A stretch of DNA of 64,000 nucleotides. Source: Halobacteroides halobius DSM 5150 (GTDB lineage: Bacteria > Bacillota > Halanaerobiia > Halobacteroidales > Halobacteroidaceae). A model generated the notes under the pieces. The model worked only from the letters and a program-made list of their open reading frames with translations, was not told where the DNA came from and did not search any database. The DNA lies in NCBI RefSeq assembly GCF_000328625.1, contig NC_019978.1, positions 1,798,001-1,862,000 of the forward strand, in the 5' to 3' direction. Below, one piece after another: positions 1 through 9,851 of this stretch. Each line of letters begins with the position of its first letter. Position 1 is the first letter of the stretch. Both the position numbers and the translations under genes were made by a program.

Positions 1-148
1 ATAAATCATCATTAGCAGGATCTAAATCAATTGTTTGAAAGCCTTGTTTTTTTAAAGCAGCTAAAATAGCTTTTCCTGTTTTAAGAGAGACCTCTCGCTC
101 CTTAGATTTTCCTCCTCTTATAACAGCAATTGTTTTATCTTCTAACAT
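1..148 (-). CDS. ddl: D-alanine--D-alanine ligase, N-terminal part (runs off the window)
   Basis: Only the first 49 codons are present. The N terminus carries the glycine-rich start of the ATP-grasp ligase family (VIRGGKSKEREVSLKTGKA). The family joins two D-alanines in the cytoplasm for the peptidoglycan stem peptide. A GGAGGT ribosome binding site sits 5 bases before the ATG at 148 and overlaps the end of murA, so the gene is the next member of the wall-synthesis operon. The identification rests on about 49 residues and on the neighbours. Confidence 0.85.
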   Translation of the reverse strand, partial: MLEDKTIAVIRGGKSKEREVSLKTGKAILAALKKQGFQTIDLDPANDDL

Positions 149-160
149 CTGACTACCTCC

Positions 161-1411
161 TTACTTCACTCGTATAATATTTGCACCAAGTTTAGTTAAC
201 TTATCTTCGATATTTTCATAACCACGATCAATATGATAAATATTATCAACTTTAGTTTTACCTTCAGCTGATAAACCAGCTAAAATCAAAGCAGCTCCTG
301 CTCTTAAATCACTTGCTTCTACTCTTGTTCCAGACAATTTGGCTACTCCATTAACAATAGCTGAACTATTATTAACTTCGATATTAGCTCCCATTTTATT
401 TAGTTCTTTAGCATGTTGTAAACGATTATCAAAAATAGTTTCTGTAATTACACTTCTACCTTCTGCTATAGAAAGAAAAGTCATAAACTGAGGTTGCATA
501 TCAGTTGGAAATCCAGGATATGGTAGGGTCTTAAGCTGAACACCTTGCCAATCTTCTACTCCTGTTACCCTTACTTTATCATCTATAGTCTCTACTTTAA
601 CGCCTGTTTCAGATAATTTAGCTAATATTGATTCAATATGTACAGGGATAAGATCTTTAGCAATTACTTGCCCCCCTGTAATTGCTGCTCCAATTAAAAA
701 AGTACCTGCTTCAATACGATCAGGAATAACTCGATAATCTATAGCATGTAACTTCTCTACTCCTTTAATCTTAATTACATCTGTTCCTGCTCCCTTGATA
801 TTTGCCCCCAATTTATTTAAAAAATTCTGCAAATCAACAATTTCAGGTTCTCTAGCTGCATTATAAATTTTTGTTAAGCCTTTAGCTTTAGTAGCAGCCA
901 TCATGATATTTTCTGTAGCTCCTACACTAGGAAAATCAAGGTGGATTTCTGCTCCTTTTAATTCATCAGCTTTGCCTTTTAAAGAGTTCTCATCTTCAGT
1001 AAATTCTACCCCCAAAGCCTCTAATCCTTTCAAATGTAAATCAATTGGTCGAGAACCAATGCTACATCCTCCAGGTTGAGAAATTTCAACTTGACCAAAC
1101 CTAGCTACTAAAGGCCCCATCAAAAAAACACTAGCCCGCATCTTTTGCATCAATTCTTGAGGAATCTCACAACTATCTACATCTTTAGTATCTATAATCA
1201 TTTTACCTGGCTTATCTTCAACTTTAGAACCCAATAGAGTTAATACCTCTTTCATAACTCTAACATCTCTTAAATTAGGAACTCGACTAATTACAGATTG
1301 CCCTTCTGCTAATACTGTACCAGCTAAAATTGGTAATACAGCATTTTTAGCCCCATTAATGTCTATCTCTCCTTCTAAAGGTTTACCACCTTCAATCACA
1401 AATCTAGCCAT
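161..1411 (-). CDS. murA: UDP-N-acetylglucosamine 1-carboxyvinyltransferase
   Basis: This enzyme transfers enolpyruvate from PEP to UDP-GlcNAc, the first committed step of peptidoglycan precursor synthesis. The 416 residues are the usual length for MurA. Lys22 lies in the NGAKNA motif and the catalytic-loop Cys is at about residue 116 in PGGCSIGSRP. Cys at this position implies fosfomycin sensitivity by family knowledge. The gene lies 14 bases after murB, with a GGAGGTGAA ribosome binding site overlapping the murB stop. A murA copy between murB and ddl is a little unusual for a dcw cluster. Confidence 0.97.
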   Translation of the reverse strand: MARFVIEGGKPLEGEIDINGAKNAVLPILAGTVLAEGQSVISRVPNLRDVRVMKEVLTLLGSKVEDKPGKMIIDTKDVDSCEIPQELMQKMRASVFLMGPLVARFGQVEISQPGGCSIGSRPIDLHLKGLEALGVEFTEDENSLKGKADELKGAEIHLDFPSVGATENIMMAATKAKGLTKIYNAAREPEIVDLQNFLNKLGANIKGAGTDVIKIKGVEKLHAIDYRVIPDRIEAGTFLIGAAITGGQVIAKDLIPVHIESILAKLSETGVKVETIDDKVRVTGVEDWQGVQLKTLPYPGFPTDMQPQFMTFLSIAEGRSVITETIFDNRLQHAKELNKMGANIEVNNSSAIVNGVAKLSGTRVEASDLRAGAALILAGLSAEGKTKVDNIYHIDRGYENIEDKLTKLGANIIRVK

Positions 1412-1425
1412 TGGCCTTCACCTCC

Positions 1426-2319
1426 TTAAAATAATATCTCTAGTTCTCGATTTAGTTTAACTCCAAATTTTTTATAAACTGATTTTTCTACTTGCCCCAT
1501 TAAACTCAATACATCTTCCGCTGTTGCTTCGCCTATATTGACAATAAAATTAGCATGTTTATCAGATACTTGAGCTCCACCAACAGTTAACCCTTTACAT
1601 CCAGCTTCATCAATTAATCTACCAGCTGAATCAGAAGGAGGATTCTTAAAAACACATCCAGCATTAGGTAATGATAGTGGCTGTTTTGCCTTTCGCTTAG
1701 CTAAATGCTCTTTCATTCTACTTTTAATTAACTGGGGTTTTTTAGGATTTAACTCTAATTCAACACCTAAAACAATTTCATCTTTATCCTGAAAGATACT
1801 TTTTCTATATTTAAAATCTAAATTAGAGTAAGTTTTTAGTTTACCTGTAGAAGATAAAGTCTCTACTTTAGTTATTAATTTTCCTATTTCTTCTTCTTTA
1901 ACTCCTGCATTCATTACTACTGCTCCTCCCACAGTAGCAGGTAATCCAACTCCAAACTCTAGACCACTTAAACCTTTTTTAGCAACTTTCTTAGCCAATA
2001 AAGGCAACTTAACTCCTGCTTGAGCTTTTACAGTTGGCTTATTAATTTCAATTTTATTTAATTTTGATAGTTTAATTACTACCCCTTTTAAACCTTGGTC
2101 ACTGACTAATAAATTGGTTCCATTGCCTATTATCCAATAAGGTAATTCTAATTCTGATAAATATGTAATCAACCTTCTTAAGTCTTCTTTATTCTGAGGA
2201 ATAATTAGGGCTTCTGCCATCCCACCTATTTTAAAAGAAGTGTGATTCTTTAGTGGTTCATTAAATAGTACCCTTCCTGTTAGCAATGAAACAAGCTCTT
2301 CTTTTATTTTTTCTTTCAT
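1426..2319 (-). CDS. murB: UDP-N-acetylenolpyruvoylglucosamine reductase
   Basis: This FAD enzyme reduces the MurA product to UDP-MurNAc using NADPH. The FAD-binding segment includes IIGNGTNLLVSDQG (about residues 63-76). The substrate region contains Tyr171-Arg172 (YRKSIF). The proton-donor position, Ser in many MurBs, is Cys222 here (NAGCVFKNP), and the catalytic C-terminal Glu lies in NRELEIL. The 297-residue length fits the shorter type II MurB. A GGTGATAAA ribosome binding site precedes the ATG. About 110 bases separate it from murG, and no murC lies there. Confidence 0.96.
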   Translation of the reverse strand: MKEKIKEELVSLLTGRVLFNEPLKNHTSFKIGGMAEALIIPQNKEDLRRLITYLSELELPYWIIGNGTNLLVSDQGLKGVVIKLSKLNKIEINKPTVKAQAGVKLPLLAKKVAKKGLSGLEFGVGLPATVGGAVVMNAGVKEEEIGKLITKVETLSSTGKLKTYSNLDFKYRKSIFQDKDEIVLGVELELNPKKPQLIKSRMKEHLAKRKAKQPLSLPNAGCVFKNPPSDSAGRLIDEAGCKGLTVGGAQVSDKHANFIVNIGEATAEDVLSLMGQVEKSVYKKFGVKLNRELEILF

Positions 2320-2429
2320 TATTTTATCACCTCAACTTCAAACCATACTATATCCTATTATCACTCATATGATATGCAGATTCTATTATATCTGTTACCA
2401 TATAGCTTGTCCTAGATTTATAAATTTCT

Positions 2430-3533
2430 CTAACTTAAACTTAAAATTAGATCTACTAATTTATTAGCAGCATTAGGTTTGCCTAACTTTTTACTTTCCT
2501 TAGCCATCTTATTTAATTTTGGTTCATCCTTAATCAATTTATTAAATAATTTAAATAACTTTTCTCCGGTTAGATTTTGGTCTAGAATAACCTTTGCTGC
2601 TCCATTGCGCTCTAACGAACGAGCATTATGTTCTTGATGATTCTCAGCAGCATGAGGATAAGGAACTAAAATAGAAGGTATTCCACAAGCTGTAATCTCT
2701 GCCAATCCAGTTGCTCCAGCTCGAGAAATAATTAAATCAGCTATAGCCAAAGCAGCCTCCATATTATATGAATAAGACTTAATTATAATATTCCCCGCTT
2801 CTAAATTATTTATTCCTTGTTCTTTAGCTTGTTTAGCAATATCTGAAAAATCCCTTTTGCCAGTAATATGTAATACTTGCAGATCAGATTCTTTAAGCTT
2901 GGGATAAATATTAACTAATGCTTGGTTGATACTTTTAGCCCCTCTACTACCACCAAAAACTAATATTATTTTCTTTTGTGGGGCTAGACCTAACTCTTTA
3001 TAAGATGTTAACTTATCTTTACGTAAAATCTCAGGCCGAATTGGATTCCCGGTTAATATTGTTTTCTCTGGAGTACTAAAATGTTTTTTAGCGTCTAAAT
3101 TACTTAAAGCTATCTTATCTACTACCCGGGCCAACATCCGGTTAGTCAATCCTGGATAAGCATTTTGCTCATGAATTAAAGTAGGTACTTTACTTAAAGA
3201 AGCTGCTAAAACAGTTGGCCCACAAACATAACCTCCTGTACCCACAACTATATCCGGCTTGAAATTTTTAATAATTCTTTTAGCTTCAACTAAACCTAAA
3301 CCCGTCTTTAAAAGAGATCTTGCCAACTGCAGTGATATCTTCCTCGGTAATCCTTCCACATGAATAGTCTCTAATTTATACCCTTCTTTAGGAATAATAT
3401 CTGCCTCTAAACCATCTTTAGTCCCTACAAATAGGATTTCACTATCTTTAACCCTCTCTTCTAACTTTTTAGCAATAGCTAAACTAGGATAAATATGTCC
3501 TCCTGTACCCCCTCCTGAAAATAAAACCCTCAT
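2430..3533 (-). CDS. murG: Lipid II synthase (UDP-GlcNAc:lipid I N-acetylglucosaminyltransferase)
   Basis: MurG is a GT-B glycosyltransferase acting at the inner face of the cytoplasmic membrane, converting lipid I to lipid II. The N-terminal GGGTGGHIYPSLAIA loop is diagnostic. GGSRGAKSINQ and the C-terminal nucleotide-sugar site (SRAGATGLAEI, then PYPHAAENHQ) are intact. The 367-residue length is normal. The gene follows ftsW with an 11-base gap. In most Firmicutes murC or murB comes next; here only murB follows. Confidence 0.97.
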   Translation of the reverse strand: MRVLFSGGGTGGHIYPSLAIAKKLEERVKDSEILFVGTKDGLEADIIPKEGYKLETIHVEGLPRKISLQLARSLLKTGLGLVEAKRIIKNFKPDIVVGTGGYVCGPTVLAASLSKVPTLIHEQNAYPGLTNRMLARVVDKIALSNLDAKKHFSTPEKTILTGNPIRPEILRKDKLTSYKELGLAPQKKIILVFGGSRGAKSINQALVNIYPKLKESDLQVLHITGKRDFSDIAKQAKEQGINNLEAGNIIIKSYSYNMEAALAIADLIISRAGATGLAEITACGIPSILVPYPHAAENHQEHNARSLERNGAAKVILDQNLTGEKLFKLFNKLIKDEPKLNKMAKESKKLGKPNAANKLVDLILSLS

Positions 3534-3544
3534 TTTTCAACCCC

Positions 3545-4627
3545 CTACTTTTTACAGAATCGCGATATGTTTAATAAAACACCTATACTAGCTGACATAA
3601 CAATAAGTGAAGTACCACCATAACTAATAAAAGGTAGTGTAATTCCTGTTACTGGCATTGAACCAGTTACAACACCAATATTAATTATTGCTTGCAGTAC
3701 AATCCATGTAGTAATCCCTACTGCTAACATAGAACCAAATAAATCAGGAGCTCGCATTGCAATCTGTAATCCTCGTAAAGCAAGCAATAAATAAAGAAAT
3801 AAAACAACCGAACTACCAACAAATCCTAATTCTTCTCCTAAAACTGCAAAAATAAAATCGGTACCTGGTTCAGGTAAATAAAAGAATTTTTGTTTACTAT
3901 GTCCTAAACCAACCCCAAATAACCCCCCTGAACCTAAAGCATATAGAGATTGGATAATATGAAAGCCAGTTCCTTGTGGATCAGCCCAAGGATCTAAAAA
4001 AGCAAAAATTCTCCTTCTGCGATAGGATTCCCCCATTAAAGCAAAGACAAATAAGGGTAAACCTGAGGCAGCTAACCCACCTAAATGTAGCACCCTAGCA
4101 CCAGCAGCAACTAACATAACTACCACTGTCATAGCTATTGTACCAGCAGTCCCTAAATCAGGCTCTAATAAAATTAGAACAAAGAATAATCCCAATATAG
4201 CTAAAGCAGGCATTAATCCTGTCCAAAACTTCTTGATTCTATCTTGAGCTAAGTGTATATAGCGAGCCATATAAAATATTATTGCTATTTTAGCAATAGT
4301 TGATGGTTGAATTCTAATCCCCATATCAAGCCACCGCTTTGAACCATTTACTTCATTACCAACTATTAATACTAAAATTAATAAAATAATACTCCCTAAT
4401 AGAATATAGTTGGCCCAATTAAGATAACGATGATAATTAACATTTGCTACTAGAATCATCACTGCCAATCCTAAAGCAACCCAAGTAAGTTGGCGCTTTA
4501 GAAAATAAAAACTATCCTCATAGTTAACATAAGCTGAAATAGACGTAGCACTAAAAACCATAGTAACACTAAGCCCCATTAACAATATAATCACTAAAAA
4601 GATTATATAGTCAGGAGGTCTTTTCAT
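3545..4627 (-). CDS. ftsW: Lipid II polymerase of the SEDS family (FtsW/SpoVE type)
   Basis: A polytopic membrane protein of 360 residues with about ten hydrophobic segments. SEDS proteins polymerise lipid II into glycan strands, here presumably with the class B PBP encoded upstream at 9852-11930. Family-typical stretches include ILLEPDLGTAGTIA, HIIQSLYALGSGGLFG and the C-terminal LPFISYGGTSLI. The position between murD and murG supports the division polymerase FtsW (or the sporulation paralogue SpoVE); sequence alone does not separate them. Confidence 0.93.
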   Translation of the reverse strand: MKRPPDYIIFLVIILLMGLSVTMVFSATSISAYVNYEDSFYFLKRQLTWVALGLAVMILVANVNYHRYLNWANYILLGSIILLILVLIVGNEVNGSKRWLDMGIRIQPSTIAKIAIIFYMARYIHLAQDRIKKFWTGLMPALAILGLFFVLILLEPDLGTAGTIAMTVVVMLVAAGARVLHLGGLAASGLPLFVFALMGESYRRRRIFAFLDPWADPQGTGFHIIQSLYALGSGGLFGVGLGHSKQKFFYLPEPGTDFIFAVLGEELGFVGSSVVLFLYLLLALRGLQIAMRAPDLFGSMLAVGITTWIVLQAIINIGVVTGSMPVTGITLPFISYGGTSLIVMSASIGVLLNISRFCKK

Positions 4628-4628
4628 A

Positions 4629-5993
4629 TTAACCCCTCCTTAAACTTTGCACAGCCTTTTTAAACATTTTACCACGGTGCTTATAGCTACTGAACATATC
4701 CCAGCTTGCACATGCTGGTGATAATAAAACTATATCTCCTTGAGAAGCTAATTGAGAAGCTTGGTGAGTAGCTTCTTCAATTCCTGAAACCTGATATGTA
4801 TCTGTAAAACCAAACTCCTTTACTTTATCTTCAATTTCATCTGCAGTCTCTCCTAATAAAACCAACCCCTTAATTTTATTGGCTGCTATCTTAGCAAAAT
4901 CAGTAAAATCAGACTCTTTATTCATCCCCCCAGCAATCAAAATAATAGGTTCATTAAAAGTCTCTAAAGCCTTAATTGCTGCTGCTGGATTGGTTCCTTT
5001 AGAATCATTAACATACTTAACTCCTTTTATTGTTGCTACACCCTCAATTCTATGTTCAACACTTGTAAACTCACTCAATACTTTTACTAGTTTGTCTTTA
5101 CTAACCCCCATTAATAAAGACATTGCTATTGCTCCTAAAGCATTCTCTAGATTGTGAGGACCTTTAAGTCCTAGTTGCTCTATACTAATTATCTCTTCAG
5201 TTTGGCCTTTAAGATTGCTAACTATTTTATTATCAGTAACAAAGACCCCTTTCTCTAGTTCTTCTTGCTGACTAAAAAAGACAACCTCTGCTGCTGTAGA
5301 ATTAGCAAATTGTCTTACATCTTGATCATCATAATTTAAAATAGCATAATCTTCTTTTCTTTGGTTAACTACTATTTTTTTCTTAGCTGCAGCATAATTT
5401 TCAAAAGTACCATGACGATCTAAATGGTCGGGGGTTAAATTTAAAACCAGACTAATTTTTGGTCTAAATTCTTTAGTCCCTTCTAATTGAAAAGAACTTA
5501 TTTCAGCAATGGCCAAGTCCTCTTTACTTAAATATGGTAGATCTTTAATTAAAGCTCGACCTATATTTCCTCCTACAATTGTTTTAAAATCTGTCTCTTT
5601 AAAAATTTCACCGGTTAACATAGTAGTCGTAGTTTTACCATTACTTCCTGTAATAGCTAAAATTTGTGCTGTAGTATATCGATAAGCCAATTCTACTTCA
5701 CTAATAACCTCAATCCCTGCTCCTCTTGCTTGATTTAACAGAGGAATATCTATTGGTACCCCAGGACTAATAACAATTAAATCTGAATTTAAAATTAATT
5801 CTGGAGTATGACCTCCTAGATCTAAATCAACCTCATAATCATCTAACAGATTAATCTCCTCTGCCAATTTGGTTTGGGATTTAGTATCTGTAGCAATCAC
5901 CTTGGCCCCTTGTTGGACTAAAAATTTAACCGTTTCTACCCCAGTTCTTTTACTTAACCCTACAACAGTTACTAATTTATCAACTAACTCCAT
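4629..5993 (-). CDS. murD: UDP-N-acetylmuramoylalanine--D-glutamate ligase
   Basis: This cytoplasmic Mur ligase adds D-glutamate to UDP-MurNAc-L-Ala. It has the three-domain ligase layout: an N-terminal Rossmann-like domain, the P-loop GSNGKTTT at about 116-123, then the family signature NLTPDHLDRHGTFENYAAAK and VNDSKGTNPAA. The 454-residue length is typical. It ends 1 base before the ftsW start, consistent with translational coupling. Confidence 0.96.
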   Translation of the reverse strand: MELVDKLVTVVGLSKRTGVETVKFLVQQGAKVIATDTKSQTKLAEEINLLDDYEVDLDLGGHTPELILNSDLIVISPGVPIDIPLLNQARGAGIEVISEVELAYRYTTAQILAITGSNGKTTTTMLTGEIFKETDFKTIVGGNIGRALIKDLPYLSKEDLAIAEISSFQLEGTKEFRPKISLVLNLTPDHLDRHGTFENYAAAKKKIVVNQRKEDYAILNYDDQDVRQFANSTAAEVVFFSQQEELEKGVFVTDNKIVSNLKGQTEEIISIEQLGLKGPHNLENALGAIAMSLLMGVSKDKLVKVLSEFTSVEHRIEGVATIKGVKYVNDSKGTNPAAAIKALETFNEPIILIAGGMNKESDFTDFAKIAANKIKGLVLLGETADEIEDKVKEFGFTDTYQVSGIEEATHQASQLASQGDIVLLSPACASWDMFSSYKHRGKMFKKAVQSLRRG

Positions 5994-6006
5994 AATATCC
6001 CCTTTC

Positions 6007-6972
6007 TCAGCCTAAATTATACAGCCCTAATAACCCTACTAAAGATAAAATAATTGCTAGAATCCAAAATCTAACAACTACCTTAGATTCTTCCCAGCCA
6101 TCTAATTCAAAATGGTGATGAACCGGACTCATTTTAAAAATTCTCTTTCCATTAGTTAATCTATAATACCCTACTTGTATCATAACAGATAATGCCTCAA
6201 TTACATAAACACCACCAATAATAAATAAAAACAACTCTGTCCTAGTAAGAATAGACAAAGCAGCAATTGCTCCTCCTAAAGCTAAAGAACCAGTATCCCC
6301 CATAAATACCTGGGCTGGATGACTATTAAACCAGGAAAAACCTAAACAAGCTCCAGCAATAGAAGTAGCAAAAATAGCTAAATTATGATCACCAAATTTA
6401 AATATCATATAAGCATAAGTAATGGCTACAATAATTGTTACACCAGCTGCTAAGCCATCTAAGCCATCAGTTAAATTAACTGCATTTGATGTACCAATCA
6501 CTACTAAAATAACAAAAGGAATAAATAAATAACCTAAATCTATTGTTTCTAATATATAAGGAATTATTATTTCTGTTCCCAATTGTAACTTCGTTATAGC
6601 AACAACTCCAATCACTAAAGCTATTAAAACTTGCCCTACTATCTTTTGCCAAGCCCTTAATCCTAACGATCTATTAGCTATTATTTTAATTGAATCATCT
6701 AATAATCCTAAAATACCATAACCCACCATTACAAATAAAGATAAAACAATCTCTAAACTGGGCCTAGCAAAAAATAAGGTGGAAATTAAAATAGCTAAAA
6801 TAATTATTACCCCACCCATAGTTGGAATGCCTGATTTCTTTAAGTGGCTTTCTGGGCCAACCTCTCTAATATTCTGTCCAAACTCTAACTTCGTAAACCA
6901 TTTTATGATAAAGGGGCCTATTATTATACTGATTATAAAAGATAATCCTGCTGCATATATCAAGTCAATCAC
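6007..6972 (-). CDS. mraY: Phospho-MurNAc-pentapeptide transferase
   Basis: MraY transfers phospho-MurNAc-pentapeptide to undecaprenyl phosphate, making lipid I. It is a polytopic membrane enzyme of about 320 residues. Conserved cytoplasmic loops are visible: NAVNLTDGLDGLAAG with its catalytic Asp residues, VFMGDTGSLALGG, and the PVHHHFELDGW histidine loop. I chose the GTG at 6972 because AAGGAG lies 8 bases before it, inside the last codons of murF. A GTG at 6981 would also give an open frame but would lie on the ribosome binding site. Confidence 0.94.
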   Translation of the reverse strand: MIDLIYAAGLSFIISIIIGPFIIKWFTKLEFGQNIREVGPESHLKKSGIPTMGGVIIILAILISTLFFARPSLEIVLSLFVMVGYGILGLLDDSIKIIANRSLGLRAWQKIVGQVLIALVIGVVAITKLQLGTEIIIPYILETIDLGYLFIPFVILVVIGTSNAVNLTDGLDGLAAGVTIIVAITYAYMIFKFGDHNLAIFATSIAGACLGFSWFNSHPAQVFMGDTGSLALGGAIAALSILTRTELFLFIIGGVYVIEALSVMIQVGYYRLTNGKRIFKMSPVHHHFELDGWEESKVVVRFWILAIILSLVGLLGLYNLG

Positions 6973-6977
6973 TATTA

Positions 6978-8354
6978 TCACTCCTTGCTTTCTAACACAT
7001 CTACTATTTCTTCTAATTCCATTCCTCGAGACCCTTTAACTAAGACTGTATCCTCTGCATTTAATATCTGCAATAACTGCTTACTAGCTTCTTCTTTATC
7101 TTGATAACTAAATATCTTACTCTCATTCATTCCAGCTTTTATAGCACCTTGAGCTATATTCTTAGCTAAATCTCCTATAGTAAATAAATAATCAATTTTC
7201 TGGTGAACTATTAGTCTCCCTATCTTTTGGTGTTCCTTAGTAGCTAATTTGCCTAATTCTAACATATCTCCTAATACAGCTATTTTTCTACTAGAAGCTA
7301 CCTCAACTAGAGTATTGATCGCTGCTTTCATAGAAGTTGGATTAGCATTATAAGCATCATTAATAATTCTTAAATTATTTTTAGTAGTTATTAGCTGATT
7401 TCTCATCTTACTTAATTTAAGATTCTCTAAACCTATCTTAATTTCCTCTAGATTTAAATTCAACTCTAATCCTACAGCTACAGCTGCTAAAGCATTATAA
7501 ACATTATATTCACCTGGCAAAGGTAATTTAAATTGATAATCTTCTTTTGCTTCATTATCTACTAAATTGAATTTAACCCCTTTGCTACCTAAACTTTCTA
7601 TATTAATAGCTTGTAATTGATTATTTTCTGCTAAACCATAAGTTATAACTTGAGCTGAGGTTAATTCTTTCATTCTTCTAACTCGTTTATCATCACCATT
7701 TAATATAGCAATACTCTCCTGCTCTAAACTTTCAATTAACTCTCCCTTAGCTTGAGCTATCTTAGCTTGGCTACCTAATAATTCAATATGAGTCACTCCT
7801 ACATTAGTAACTACCCCTAAATTAGGTTTAGCAATTTGAGCTAACTCTCTAATTTGACCTAGTCCCCTCATCCCCATTTCAACAACCACAGCTTGATGGG
7901 TGCTATTTAACCGAAATAAAGTTAAAGGTAACCCGATTTCATTATTAAAGTTCCCTTGGCTCTTAAGTGTTTTATACTTTTGATCTACTACAGCAGCTAT
8001 CATATCCTTAGTTGTAGTCTTACCAGTACTTCCTGTTACAGCAATTACTGGTAAGGAAAACTGGTTACGATAATAAGAAGCCAAGTCCTGTAAAGCTTTA
8101 GTAGTATCTTCAACTACGATCAAAGGCTTATCTAGATCAACTTCCTGAGAGACTATGGCAATTTTAGCTCCTTTTTCAAAAGCATCCTCTATAAAGTTAT
8201 GAGCATTAAAGTTATCTCCTATCAAAGCAATAAATAAAGAACCAGGCTTTAAATTACGAGTATCAGTAGAAATATTATCTATTTTAAAATCTACATTAGC
8301 AGTTAACTTACCTGCAACTGCCTTAGTAATCTCTGCTACCGAAAGAGGCTCCAT
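6978..8354 (-). CDS. murF: UDP-MurNAc-tripeptide--D-alanyl-D-alanine ligase
   Basis: MurF adds the D-Ala-D-Ala dipeptide to the UDP-MurNAc-tripeptide. The P-loop VTGSTGKTTTKD lies at about residues 106-117. Family motifs EMGMRGLGQI and INDAYNANPTSM follow. The 458 residues are normal for the family. Its start overlaps the murE stop by one base and its own end carries the mraY ribosome binding site, so the three genes look translationally coupled. Confidence 0.96.
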   Translation of the reverse strand: MEPLSVAEITKAVAGKLTANVDFKIDNISTDTRNLKPGSLFIALIGDNFNAHNFIEDAFEKGAKIAIVSQEVDLDKPLIVVEDTTKALQDLASYYRNQFSLPVIAVTGSTGKTTTKDMIAAVVDQKYKTLKSQGNFNNEIGLPLTLFRLNSTHQAVVVEMGMRGLGQIRELAQIAKPNLGVVTNVGVTHIELLGSQAKIAQAKGELIESLEQESIAILNGDDKRVRRMKELTSAQVITYGLAENNQLQAINIESLGSKGVKFNLVDNEAKEDYQFKLPLPGEYNVYNALAAVAVGLELNLNLEEIKIGLENLKLSKMRNQLITTKNNLRIINDAYNANPTSMKAAINTLVEVASSRKIAVLGDMLELGKLATKEHQKIGRLIVHQKIDYLFTIGDLAKNIAQGAIKAGMNESKIFSYQDKEEASKQLLQILNAEDTVLVKGSRGMELEEIVDVLESKE

Positions 8355-9823
8355 TATTCTTCACTCCTATACTCTAAAGCTTCTCTAGCTACCTCGCTAT
8401 CATCAAAATCTATCACTTTATCTCCTAGATCTTGATAGGTCTCATGACCTTTTCCAATAATCAAGATTATATCATCTGCATTTGCCATTTCAACTGCCTT
8501 ATTGATAGCTTCTCCTCTATTTTCAATAACAATATAATCTTCCCCTGATTTCTTTTCTAACTCATTAATTCCAGGCATTATATCAGCAATGATATCCATT
8601 GGATCTTCACTACGTGGATTATCAGAGGTTACAATAGCAAAATCAGCTAAAGTAACACCTAAACGACCCATAATCGGTCTTTTCTTGCGATCACGATCTC
8701 CTCCACAACCAAAGACTACAATTACACGTCCTGTAGTAAATTCATTAGCTGTTTTTAAAACATTCTCCATCCCATCTGGAGTATGAGCATAATCAACAAT
8801 TACTCCAAAATCTTGGCCCTGGTCTATTAATTGAAACCTGCCTGGAACACCACAGATATCTTCTATTCCTTCCTTAATCTCAGTTAAGTCAAAACCTAAA
8901 CTAGCTACAGTCGCAATAGCAGCTAATGAATTATATACATTAAACTTACCACTTAACTTTAATTTAACAGGTAATTTATTTTGCTTAGTTATTAATTGGT
9001 AGTTAACTCCCTTAACATCTATCTTAATATCTCTAGCCTTAAAGTCAACTTCATCTTCCAAACCATAACTTATAATTTCTCCTCGAGCCTGCTCTTTAAT
9101 CTTATCAGCCTGTTGGTCATCAAAATTAATAATTGCTGGTTTATCATTCATTGTAAATAATTTAAGCTTAGCATTTAAATAATCTTCTAAAGACTGATGA
9201 AAATCAAGGTGATCTTGACTTAAATTAGTAAACACCTGACGATCAAAGTCAATCTCTAATACCCTTCCTAATTCTAAAGCATGAGAAGAAACCTCCATTA
9301 CTGCATGAGTAACTCCTTCTTCCCTCATTTGAGCAAAAAATCTTTGGATATCCAAAGATTCAGGGGTGGTTCTACTAGCCCCCTGAATACTAGTTCCTAC
9401 TTTATTCTTTATCGTTCCAATTAATCCTGTTTTAAGACCTAAATTATCCAACACAGACTCAATTAAATAAGTTGTTGTTGTCTTACCATTAGTTCCTGTA
9501 ACTCCAATAATAGTTAAATCATCAGCTGGATAATCATAAAATTTAGCACTAGCCCTAGCTAATGCTTTTCTAGTATTACTCACTTTAATTGTTGTAACAT
9601 CCTTATTAGCTATATCTTTTTCTACTAATACTGCTTGAGCCCCATTAGCAATAGCACCATTTATAAAATCATGACCATCTACTTCAAATCCCGTGATAGC
9701 TACAAATAGTTCTCCAGGCCTTATTTTACGAGAATCATAAGCAATACCTGTAATATCAATATCCAGATTCCCTACTGTATCTTCTACTTCTAATACTTCA
9801 ACTAATTCTTTTAGATTAATCAT
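8354..9823 (-). CDS. murE: UDP-MurNAc-L-Ala-D-Glu--meso-diaminopimelate ligase
   Basis: MurE adds the third amino acid of the stem peptide. The P-loop VTGTNGKTTTTY is at about 108-119. The substrate loop reads SDNPRSEDP: the DNPR signature marks enzymes specific for meso-diaminopimelate, so this organism should have DAP-type peptidoglycan, which is an inference from family knowledge. The 489-residue length is normal. Other conserved stretches are SSHALELGR and GCGGDRDRKKRP. Confidence 0.96.
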   Translation of the reverse strand: MINLKELVEVLEVEDTVGNLDIDITGIAYDSRKIRPGELFVAITGFEVDGHDFINGAIANGAQAVLVEKDIANKDVTTIKVSNTRKALARASAKFYDYPADDLTIIGVTGTNGKTTTTYLIESVLDNLGLKTGLIGTIKNKVGTSIQGASRTTPESLDIQRFFAQMREEGVTHAVMEVSSHALELGRVLEIDFDRQVFTNLSQDHLDFHQSLEDYLNAKLKLFTMNDKPAIINFDDQQADKIKEQARGEIISYGLEDEVDFKARDIKIDVKGVNYQLITKQNKLPVKLKLSGKFNVYNSLAAIATVASLGFDLTEIKEGIEDICGVPGRFQLIDQGQDFGVIVDYAHTPDGMENVLKTANEFTTGRVIVVFGCGGDRDRKKRPIMGRLGVTLADFAIVTSDNPRSEDPMDIIADIMPGINELEKKSGEDYIVIENRGEAINKAVEMANADDIILIIGKGHETYQDLGDKVIDFDDSEVAREALEYRSEE

Positions 9824-9851
9824 TCTTATCCCCCTCTATACAATAAAGATA

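Noticed and set aside
4879-5157. Plus-strand open frames inside murD, mraY, murE, pilQ and others
   Set aside because: They mirror strongly conserved minus-strand genes and have no ribosome binding sites.
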